NCBI GenBank assembly: GCA_014529385.2
Contig: CM043970.1
Coordinates: 40,667,279-40,727,278, forward strand
Direction: 5' to 3'
From: Adiantum capillus-veneris
Lineage: Eukaryota; Streptophyta; Polypodiopsida; Polypodiales; Pteridaceae
DNA length: 60,000 nucleotides
Numbering within the stretch: the first letter of the stretch is position 1; each line of letters opens with the position of its first letter. Below are positions 30,670 through 39,277 of this stretch, one piece after another. The notes beneath the pieces were generated by a model that was not told where the DNA came from, ran no database searches, and saw only the letters and a program-made list of their open reading frames with translations. The position numbers and the translations under genes are program-made.

Positions 30670-31255
30670 TACTTTTGCAAGAAAAAGATCCTTCCATTAG
30701 TTAATAAAACTGCCCAACGGGCTACAAACAACCTCTGCGAAAGAGGGCTACATCAGAAACATGGGGGGACTCTCCCAGTGAGAAGACAATGTGTACAATG
30801 AGGGCTAGATCATGAGATAGGAGGAAACAACCACACTGGTGGCTGGTAGTGCCATCTAGGCACACCCTGAACCATGGTGAAGAAAGGCCTGGAGCGCCAA
30901 ACACAAGTGGCAAGGGCGATGCAAGAAAACTATCTATAGGTGCAGCACATGCGGTTGGAGCTGCCATGAAGTCTCTTAAACTGACCCTTGAGTGTATGAA
31001 TCAGCTCCAGCCAAATGTCACGAGCAGTCTCTGCCGAAGGGAGATTGCGAGCCTCGAAGGTGCGAAAGTAGATGAACCAAAGTGTCAGGCTGTAGATGAG
31101 CTCACAACACCACTCTCTATCACTGCACCATTCTTGGGGGATGAGCTCTGTGGCAAGTTGAAGTGTAGGTCGACCCCCCTCAATCACTATCATCCTGCTA
31201 GGAGAAGCATCTCAAAACGGAGCACTGAGTCCGTGAGTGTGGACCAAGCTGCAAC
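30670..31255 (-). pseudogene. LINE 3' tail
   Basis: Continuation of the zf-RVT ORF after the MITE: ELIYSLTLWFIYFRTFEARNL near 31030-31110 is the closing segment of plant LINE ORF2 (normally W...IWRERN). A non-coding tail follows, ending near 30670 with GGATCTTTTTCTTGC on the minus strand. Confidence 0.6.
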
Positions 31256-31702
31256 CACTGTAACAGGGAACGGGGGGAACACGGCCCAAATGTTCCGAAA
31301 CGGCGTTCTGGACGAGTCCCGTTCCTGAAACGGAGATGGGAACGGAACGCCGTTCTGGAACGGGGTGTAACCAGAACGGTGTCCCGGAATGGGCGGAACA
31401 TGAGGCGGAACGGCGAAACGCGGGGCAGAACAGGCAAAAGTAGGCATTTGGGGAAAAAAAGTGGGCTTTTGGGGGCAGATTTAGGGCTGTTCGGGGAACA
31501 TATTTTGGTGTAGTTTGAGGGCCGGCTAGGGGCAGTTTTGGGGTTGTTTAGGAGTTTATTTGAGACTAAGCTGAATGGAGGTAATTCAATCCTTATTTTA
31601 GGTGGACCGTTCCAGCCCCGTTCCCGTTCCGCCCCCCCCCCCCTCCTCCTCCCTGTTCCCCTCCCGTTCCGGACCCTCCCGTTCCCGTTCCGGGTAACTA
31701 TG
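31256..31702 (-). mobile_element. GGAACGG-rich foldback MITE, hAT-like, copy 2
   Basis: A 447-bp element in the opposite orientation to 12014-12594, with ends CACTGTAACAGGGAACGG and CCGTTCCGGGTAACTATG. It is flanked by the perfect 8-bp direct repeat GCTGCAAC (31248-31255 and 31703-31710). GGAACGG and CCGTTCC units fill the arms. It is inserted in the LINE zf-RVT tail. It has no coding capacity; the long ORF 31198-31974 merely reads through it. Confidence 0.88.
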
Positions 31703-32210
31703 GCTGCAACACCCCCAGTGTACTGTCGGGCTGTGGAAAGTGCTACCATCAGCTGGAAAATCCAAAGCCAAACCTGCTGTGCTATGGGGCAGCCCCACAA
31801 ACAGTGATCCTGACTCTCCAAAGGGTGGCCATAGGCTACACATGCTGCCGAGAAGCCGCTGTGTACCAACCAACTCCCAACTGCAGTAGCTTTATGCGCA
31901 ACTAGCCATTGAAACATGGTAACTCTCCTCGATTGGCTGTTGTCCCATAACCGCTCCCAAAATCTTGGTAGCAACTGCTAACTACGACATCGCAAGCAAA
32001 TCTCCTCGATTCACTAAGCAAACGAAGTCCAAACGAGACAAACGAGACAAAACTTAAAGGATGCATGTCTTAAATCCCCCTTTTGACCACTTGCCAAAAT
32101 CGCGCTTATTATCTACGGGGCTGATATGACCTAACTGTTTCACGCCCGAAGGCACCCAAGCCTAGAGCTTAGCAAAAATGATGCCCCAACACAAGAACTC
32201 GGCTGTGAGA
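31703..32210 (-). pseudogene. LINE ORF2 zf-RVT domain
   Basis: The minus frame reads LPRFWERLWDNSQSRRVTMF, QWLVAHKATAVGSWL, CVAYGHPLESQDHCLWGCPI and AQQVW, the typical zf-RVT pattern with a C-x3-H and C-x2-C arrangement. The frame breaks at about 31975 and at the MITE insertion (31702). The upstream piece near 32080 (SGQKGDLRHASFKFCLV) is in another frame. Confidence 0.78.
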
Positions 32211-32215
32211 CTCCT

Positions 32216-33395
32216 TGTCACAAATTGGTACGTGGCATGTCTAGGACTTTATAAAGTTGTTCCAACCTATGGCTCTTAGCCGAGGCAGAGCATAGGGGAC
32301 ATAAAGAAATAAAAACCAGCGAATGGGCTAGTTGTATGGACACCGCGAATCGCGTTGGCTGCTGACGTGGCAGTGCGTACGGATCTCCACGTTTCACGCT
32401 GACTGTATGGATTTTCGGAAATTGCGCAGGCAACTTTTGGGGCCTAATTGCTTTTGATTTACTGCTTTTGGGGCTCTGCTTTTAGCATCCCTTGTAACCT
32501 TTATATTGGACGCAAGGGGCTCACTCTGCAGAGCATCTGGACGCAGAGTCTGAGAGTGAGCATCCGCGGGCAGTTGTCACAAGACGGGCACCACGTGCCA
32601 ATAGAAAAGAACAGACTGAACAGACTTTTACCACTTGAATAACAACTGAATTGAAAGAGAGACGACATGCGACACGGAGTGGCGGAATTCCACCCCATAG
32701 AGTATTGGCTCCAAACCTTGGCGTCCCTTTCGGTATTTCTTTATATTGCATCACAGTACAAGCACCTTCTCCAGGAAGCATGCCACAGAATGAGCCCAAA
32801 CCTCATATTTAAAGGCCCTTGGCTTGAAAAGCAGTTACAATGAAAAGCCTTCAAAACTCAAAAGCTTATGGTCAAGAAGCAATGCCAAAAAACTGCCAGC
32901 GTAATTTACGAAATCCGTACAGCTGCTACATCAGCAGTCCGCGCAAAACGCGGAAATCCGTACAGCCTGCCACGTCATCAGTCAGCGTAGTTTTCGGAAA
33001 TTTGCCACGTCATCAACAGCTACGCAATTTCTTGTGTGTGGGTCCTGCTTTATTTCCTTTCTCACTTGGGGCCCCATCGGACGGGGTCTCCATAAGTTGG
33101 TAGGACTTCTTCTGTTGCTTGTTCTTCTTAGGGTTTAGGCCCCTCGGCCAGCATCTGCAAGTTGGCTCCATTCTTTAGGCTTTGACACATTAGCAGTTTG
33201 TGACAGGTTGTACTTTGCTCAAAGATTAATATAAAAGAAATACCGAAAAGGGCGCTAATCTTTGGGCCTCTCTCTCTTGGCACGGAACTACGCCGGGCCG
33301 TGTCGACTCTCTTTCGTAAATTTGTGAAGTGCTTTGAAGTGAATCCCTGCTGTGTCGCAACAGAATCTTGACTTGGGGTGTCCAAGGTTGTTACA
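32216..33395 (+). repeat. 5' LTR of chromovirus A, interrupted
   Basis: It starts TGTCACAAATTGG and ends AAGGTTGTTACA. With the 631-bp insert removed, the length matches the 549-bp 3' LTR. TTTATATTGG near 32500 is the TATA-like promoter and lies upstream of the insert. Confidence 0.93.
32575..33205 (-). repeat. LTR of the solo-LTR family inserted in the A 5' LTR
   Basis: The block starts TGTCACAAGACGGG and ends GCAGTTTGTGACA. In minus orientation it matches the solo LTR at 16246-16727 over the promoter and R/U5 parts and is about 150 bases longer in U3. The expected 5-bp duplication is not clean (GCAGT and GGTTG flank it). Confidence 0.82.
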
Positions 33396-33396
33396 A

Positions 33397-33408
33397 TGGT
33401 ATCAGAGC
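33397..33408 (+). promoter_or_regulatory. Primer binding site of chromovirus A (tRNA-Met)
   Basis: TGGTATCAGAGC lies one base after the LTR end and is complementary to the 3' end of plant initiator tRNA-Met. Confidence 0.92.
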
Positions 33409-33461
33409 GCGGCCGAGTTCTCTTCTACTGGGACATCCGATCCCTTTTTCTCGCAACACTT

Positions 33462-34950
33462 ATGGATTCTGAAAAGAATCAATCGACCTCTTCTGCAACC
33501 GCTGAGGCGGGAGGAGGCAACGCAGAAGATTCAAATGACTTAACAAAAGATGAGTACGGGCCACCTCTGTCTACACAGTATAAACTTTTGGAGATGCAAC
33601 ATCGACAACAGGTTGACGAGTGTACAAAGCAGATGCTTCAGTTTGCTAAAGATCCCTAGGTTGCAAAATTTTTGACTCAGCAGTCCATGGCTGAAGTGCA
33701 TACTCAGTGGCGGCAGAAAGCCACCGAACCACCAATCAAATCGGCAATCAAGAAACCTCCTACTTCGAGGATGTTTACTGAAGAAGAACTTAAAGAGGTG
33801 GTTCAGACCCATATCAATCAGCTTTTGGACACGAAGAATCAATCGAAGAAGCGCAAGAAGGGGACTGACTACCCTGGTTACCTGGGCCGTCAATCTTCTT
33901 TTGCATCTACAAGAAAGCAGAAGAAGGGTGTGCGTTTTGAAGGACTACCCAGCTCTTCCTCCTCTTCTTCTGACAGTCCTTCTAGCTCTTGCGACTCAAG
34001 TAAGGAGGACAGAAAGGGCAAGAAGCGAAGAAACTCAGATTTCGACGAGTTTCTGATAGCTCTAAAGAGGAGTCATCCTCTGACAGTTCGGACTCCGACG
34101 ACCACATATTTACGCGAAGAAGCACTTTTATAGAGCCAACCAATACGACTTTCTTGAAGATAAGAGCAAAAAGACAAAGGAATTCACAGAGGGTGGACGA
34201 TCAATTAAATTTAATCCTTTTCTGGATTCCGAGATGCTTCGAGGGCTTTGCCCTTCATCTAGCAATTTGACATAGCCTTCTTTGGAGGGCATTACTCAGA
34301 GCACTCCAAGATCAGGAGGGCTGCATCTTTTCTAGAAGCAAATGCTTGAACATGGTTGTCCACTCTTCTTTGGAGGAAAGAAGCCCCAGTCAAGTGGTTC
34401 AAATTCAAACAGCTCTTTATTTCTTCTTGGTTGACCTCGGAGTACAAACGAGATGTAAGAATCGCTTGGAACCATCTTTGGATGACCAAGGAAGATTCTT
34501 TGGATGCAGATTGCGAGAGGTTTTGGGTGAACAGATTAAGATAAGGAATAGATTGAGCGGTTTTCCTGCGGCAGAGATCCGAGATTATTGCCTTGAACAA
34601 AAGTCGGACTCTATTCAAGAATTAATAGGTCATGCGAAACGGGATTTCTCAATACATTCAAGGAATTTGACCTGCCCCACTGGTGAAATCTTGACTCAAA
34701 GCACCATACAGACTTCAAACAATGTACGTAGAAAGAAAAAGAGTCCCTAGGAAAAGAAAGATACACGACCCCCATTGACTCTTAGAGAAAGGGCTATCTA
34801 TCTCAAAGAGGGGAAGTGTTTTGGTTACGGGGAACAAGGGCACATCTCTGCAAAGTGCCCCAAAAAGGCACAACAAGGACAGACTGAAGACAAGCCAGAG
34901 AGTTCTAGAGCAACAGAGAAACGTGGTAGAAAAGGCAAGATGAAAGCAGG
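33462..34950 (+). pseudogene. Chromovirus A gag, broken
   Basis: The ATG at 33462 gives MDSEKNQSTSSATAEAGG. A stop follows LQFAKDP at 33657-33659, then the frame resumes with FLTQQSMAEVHTQW and FTEEELKEVVQTHINQL, a serine/acidic tract near 33950-34010, and the core (WFKFKQLFISSWLTSEYK, IRDYCLEQKSDSIQEL) in shifting frames. The zinc knuckle near 34815-34860 reads CFGYGEQGHISAKC, so the second Cys ligand is Tyr. Confidence 0.8.
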
Positions 34951-35422
34951 ACTGGTACCGGATTGCATGGGAACCGACCCAAGCCAGATAGATGCAAGTA
35001 CAAAACTTTGCCTAGCTGGGGGCAAAGTGAAAGATCAGGAAGCCCTTATCTTTTTCGATGGAGGAGCCAAGGCCAACTTCATTTCACCTGAATTGGCGGC
35101 GCGGCTCGAGATTACGCCCAATAGGATGGGGCCACGAGCAGAGGCAATTGTAGCCGGACGGGATGTGGCCATTACGCGTGTCATTGGCAAACTTCGTTTG
35201 CATTGTCAGGGGTATTTAGTGCACGAGGACTTTTACATCATGCCTTTGGAAGGGTGTGACGTCCTCCTAGGAGTCCCTTGGTACCATAAGAACAATGCCA
35301 TGGTCGACTATCGGACCAAGAAAGCGACTTTGACAAATGAAAAGGGTAGAAAAATTGTACTGGATGTAAAATTGAAGGGCGATTCGTCCCTATTGTATCA
35401 GCTTCGGCCATTTCAAAATTAA
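34951..35422 (+). pseudogene. Chromovirus A aspartic protease
   Basis: Continuous with the end of gag in the ORF starting at 34775. KDQEALIFFDGGAKANFISPE has the D-G-G-A box near 35056-35070; RDVAITRVIGKLRLHCQGY and EGCDVLLGVPWYHKNNAMVDY (the second conserved strand) follow. The domain is open over its whole length and ends at 35422. Confidence 0.78.
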
Positions 35423-35452
35423 TGAGATCCAGTCTTTGTTTACTCGATCTAT

Positions 35453-36125
35453 TTGAAAGAGTTGAATGATGAACATCGAACGGACATGTCTCAACTAGAC
35501 AAAGAACGCCAAGATTTTTTCCACACACATGCCAATTGTTTCTTCGAAGGCCTGCCAGGCGAGTTGCCCCCATCTCGTCATGAGGATCATACTATTGATT
35601 TGATTCCTGGAAGCACACCACCGAACCGGCCACCTTACCGTGTTAGCCGAGCCTAGAATGAAGAAATCATGAACCAAGTGAAGAACCTTCTTGAAAAGGG
35701 TCTTATCTAGTCGAGTACTTCACCCTACTACTCTTTGGTTTTGTTGGTATTAAAGAAAGACGGATTTTGGAGAATGTGCATCGATTATAGAGCTCTCAAT
35801 AAAATCACTATCAAGAACAGATTTCCGATTCCAAGGATCGATGTTATTCTTGACCGACTTTAGGGATCCTCTTGTTTCAGCAGGATTGATTTGAAAAGCC
35901 GATATCATCAGATCATAATTGCTCCGTAAGACAACCTTTCGGACAAGCTTTAAATTTTTGGTGATGCCTTTTGGACTTACCAATGCTCCAGCGACTTTCA
36001 ATCGAATGATAGATATTATTTTTAGAGAGCATCGATCTTTTGTTGGTACTTTCTTTGATGATATTATCGTTTTCTCCAAGGATGAAGCAGACATCGACAC
36101 CATTTGCTACAGGTCTTTTAGGCAT
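35453..36125 (+). pseudogene. Chromovirus A reverse transcriptase, broken
   Basis: [12 protein letters not shown] is followed by a stop at 35654-35656, then [17 protein letters not shown], another stop, then [22 protein letters not shown]. The frame is lost through the palm, but [20 protein letters not shown] (35960-36010) and FFDDIIVFSKDEAD (36052-36093), which holds the active-site Asp pair, are readable. Confidence 0.82.
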
Positions 36126-36937
36126 TGTGTGATCACAGATTAGTTATCAATGCCAAAAAGAGTGAATTTTTCTTGCCGGAGATACACTTTCTGGGACTCA
36201 TCGTCTCAGCAGCAGGAGTACAGATGGACCTAGCCAAGATTGAGACTATTTGCGATTGGCTAGACTTGAAGAACGTTCATGAAGTTAGAAGCTTCTTGGG
36301 CTTGTGTTCTTACTACAGGCGGTTCATTCGGAAGTTTGCAGAGGTAGCTTCCCCTTTACACATTTTGACTCAAAAAGGTGCCCCTTTCTTGTGGGGACCG
36401 ACAGAGGTGACTGCCTTTCAGACACTTAAAGAAAAACTGACTACTGGGCCAATGTTGGCTTTGCCAGACTTGCGAAAGCCATTCGAAGTATATTGTGATG
36501 CTTGTGGTCGTAGTCTCGGAGCGGTCTTAATGCAAGAAAGCCATGTGATTGCTTATGAAAGCAGATTGTTTTCAAGGCCAAAATTGACAGCACAGATTTA
36601 TGAGAAATAGCTATTGGCAGTGATCCATGCTCTTACTAAGTGGCGACATTACCTACTCAGAGCCAATTTCACGGTCTTTATTGATCATCAGAGTTTACGC
36701 TACTTCTTGTCACAGAAACAACGTATGGAAAAGCAGATGCGGTGGGCTAACATCTTGTCACAGTTTCACTTCCAGATTGTCCATGTTCAGGGACAGAAAA
36801 ACTTGGTGGCAGATGCATTATCTCGGAAGCCCCTAGTCTTGGCTAATATTTTCGCGATTCATCATAGAAGCTTCGAGGATATGCTCCAGATTTTTGCGAT
36901 GTTTTCACTTGGATACAGAATGGGGAGATGGTGTTAG
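36126..36937 (+). pseudogene. Chromovirus A RNase H, broken
   Basis: VINAKKSEFFLPEIHFLGLIV and the connection domain lead into FEVYCDACGRSLGAVLMQE (catalytic Asp), then YEK followed by a TAG at 36608-36610 where the family has Glu (EKELLAV), then LLAVIHALTKWRHYLL, TVFIDHQSLRYFLSQKQ and KNLVADALSRKP. Confidence 0.85.
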
Positions 36938-36959
36938 TAGATTCCATACGGGGTGGCTA

Positions 36960-37800
36960 CTTGATGAAGAAAACGATGTTGTGTGTTACATAGCCGTTGA
37001 GGGAAAAGGTTTTGGCTGAGTGCCATTGTCCACCTTTTACGGGTCACCGTCGCATCGACACCATGTGGAGGGTTATTTCTTTTGGCTGAGACTCAAGAAT
37101 GATGTGGACGACTTTGTTCGCAACTGTTTTTAGTATCCCAGAAGGTCAAGTTTGGCAGAGGGATTACTACAGCCTTTACCCATTCGCACCCGCCCCTGGG
37201 AAAGTATTGCAATGGATTTCATCTTTGATCTCCCGAAGACACAGAGTGGGCACGATGGCATTTGGACTGTCATTGAGAGATTTAGCAAGCAAGCTTACTT
37301 CGTTCCAGTGAAGAAAAGAGTCAAGCCGGACCATTTAGCGAGAGTGTTCATTACACGGATATTTCGATTACATGGCATGCCTGAGACAATAGTCTCCGAC
37401 AGAGACCCCCTATTCACGAGTTTGTTTTGGAGGGCTATTTGGGAGAACATTGGCACGCGGTTGCAGCCAAGACATAGAGTGGGCACGATGGCATTTGAAC
37501 TATCATTGAGAGATTTAGCAAGCAAGCCACTTCATTCCAGTGAAGAAAACAGTCAAGCCGGACCATTTAGCGAGACTGTTCATTGCACGGATATTTCGAT
37601 TACATGGCATGCCTGAAACAATAGTCTCCGACAGAGATCCCCGATTCACGAGTTTGTTTTGGAGGGCTATTTGGGAGAACATTGGCACACGATTGCAGTT
37701 CTTGTCATCATTCCACCCGCAGACAGATGGGCAATTTGAGATCGCAAATTCAATTGTTATGGATTTATTGAAGTCTTACATCTCCGATTAGAAGACTCAA
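36960..37800 (+). pseudogene. Chromovirus A integrase with internal duplication
   Basis: Zinc-domain remnants (HCPPFTGH near 37025) are frameshifted. The core reads [21 protein letters not shown], then IVSDRDPLFTSLFWRAIWE. A 233-bp direct repeat then restarts the segment, giving a second IVSDRDPRFTS, followed by FHPQTDGQFEIAN, where the third catalytic residue lies (normally Q...E). A stop after SYISD near 37790 and a deletion up to about 37820 remove part of the C-terminal domain. Confidence 0.85.
37237..37702 (+). repeat. 233-bp tandem duplication in integrase A
   Basis: Copies 37237-37469 and 37470-37702 both run from AGACAYAGAGTGGGCACGATG to ATTGGCACRCG and beyond, with roughly 8% mismatches between them. 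Confidence 0.9.
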
Positions 37801-37814
37801 TGGGAAAAAAAATT

Positions 37815-38158
37815 CCAGATTAAAATAGATAAATGATGTCTCCTTTCGACTCAAGCTGCCTGATACTTGGAAGATTCACAATGCATTCCATGTGAGTCTC
37901 TTGAACCCTTTTAAAGCTGATGTGCCAGTTGATGGGGAGCTTGATGAGCAACCGGAAGTGGAAGTAAGCGAGGAGATACTCGTTCCTGAACAGATTTTGG
38001 CACACGAGGAAAGAAAGATGGAAGGTAAAGTGATTCAACAGTTCTTGGTTAAATTCAAGAACTATCCGGCATTGGATGCGAAGTGGATGGAGGAGGAGGA
38101 CCTAGCAAATACTCCTCAGATTTTGGACCCTTACCTTGAAGCATTCGGTTTAGCATAG
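37815..38158 (+). pseudogene. Chromovirus A integrase tail and chromodomain
   Basis: NDVSFRLKLPDTWKIHNAFH is followed by VSEEILVPEQILAHEERKME and VIQQFLVKFKNYPALDAKWM, a chromodomain of about 50 residues ending EEEDLANTPQILDPYL. The chromodomain ORF (37892-38158) is intact. Its aromatic cage looks weak, with only W at the DAKWM position clearly conserved, which is common in group II chromodomains. Confidence 0.8.
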
Positions 38159-38711
38159 TCTACTCCGATAGAACCCCGAACTTAGCAAGGGTGAATCTGG
38201 TGCAGCGGGTTTGCACAAGAGATGAACAAATTACCTCGATTTTGAATAAGGTCACTGATGTCCCCTTTGGGTTTCAGGGATACTAATGGGCTGACCAGTA
38301 TTCTGCTGTATGACTTTATGAAACGGAATTGTTGAAATTGAAGATGATTGATTCGTACTCTCTCACTTGACTTGTTTGAGTGTAGGATTTGAAGGACGAA
38401 ATGACTGCAGTATTTCAGTCTCATAAATCTCTATAGACATGATCGCAACAAGGATTAGTTAATTGGGTATCAGTGAGGTCCGGACTGGATCTGGATGCGA
38501 TTACCGAATACGTTGCTGGCAGTCATGGTCTGAGATTTGGATGAATTTTTCTGGATTTGTCATGTGATGTCCTGTGATGTGATTGTCGTCTTTGTACAAG
38601 TGCTAGATGTGTCGGGTCTAGTGCGTCGGTATTGACAGTCAGTGTCTGCTAAGATAGTTTATGGCCTTTGTTTGTTTCGCAGGTGTAATCGAGGGTGATG
38701 ACAATTCTTTC
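38159..38711 (+). other. 3' untranslated region of chromovirus A
   Basis: Non-coding, homologous to the same region of B (46390-46990) and C (17986-18555), with conserved phrases such as ATAGACATG and TAGATGTG. Confidence 0.7.
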
Positions 38712-38723
38712 AAGAGGGGGGTA
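38712..38723 (+). other. Polypurine tract of chromovirus A
   Basis: AAGAGGGGGGTA directly precedes the 3' LTR. Confidence 0.87.
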
Positions 38724-39272
38724 TGTCACAAACTGATGACGTGGCATGTCCAGGACTTTATAAAGTTGTTCCAACTTATGGCTCTTAGTTGAGGTGGGGC
38801 CTAGGGGACATAAAGAAATAAAACCCAGTGAATGGGCCAGTTGTATGGACACTGCGAATCGCGCTGGGTGCTGACATGGCAGTGCGTACGGATCTCCGCG
38901 CTTCACGCTGACTATACGGATTTTTGAAAATTGCGCAGATAGATTTTGGGGCCTAATTCCTTTTGATTTACTGCTTTTGGGGCTCTGCTTTTAGCATCCC
39001 TTGTAACCTTTATATTGGACCCAAGGGGCTCACTCTGCAGAGCATCTAGACGCAGAGTCTGAGAGTTAGCACCCGCAGGTAGTTGTCCTTTGCTCAAAGA
39101 TTAATATAAAAGACATACCAAAAGAGGTGCCAGTCTTTGGGGCCTATCTCTCTTGGCACGAAACTACGCCGGGCCGTGTCGACTCTCTTTCTTTAAATTT
39201 GTGAAATGTTTTGAAGTGAATCCGTGCTATGTCGCGACAGAATCTTGACTTGGGGTGTGCAAGTTTGTTACA
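38724..39272 (+). repeat. 3' LTR of chromovirus A
   Basis: The 549-bp uninterrupted partner of the 5' LTR, starting TGTCACAAACTGATGACG and ending AAGTTTGTTACA. Confidence 0.94.
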
Positions 39273-39277
39273 CTCCT

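Larger units (their letters stand above)
32216..39272 (+). mobile_element. Chromovirus A, complete with both LTRs
   Basis: A 7057-bp element flanked by the perfect duplication CTCCT (32211-32215 and 39273-39277). Order: 5' LTR, tRNA-Met primer site, gag, protease, reverse transcriptase, RNase H, integrase, chromodomain, purine tract, 3' LTR. The 5' LTR is lengthened by an inserted LTR of another family (32575-33205), and the integrase has a 233-bp internal duplication. The LTRs differ at about 8% of positions by eye. Many stops make it dead. Confidence 0.95.

Noticed and set aside
31198-31974. 258-codon minus-strand ORF taken as one gene
   Set aside because: It is LINE zf-RVT sequence reading by chance through the MITE; only the part above 31703 is LINE protein.
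32570-33210. Target duplication for the LTR inserted in the A 5' LTR
   Set aside because: The flanking pentamers GCAGT and GGTTG do not match. A shifted reading gives GTTGT on both sides but breaks the TG...CA ends.
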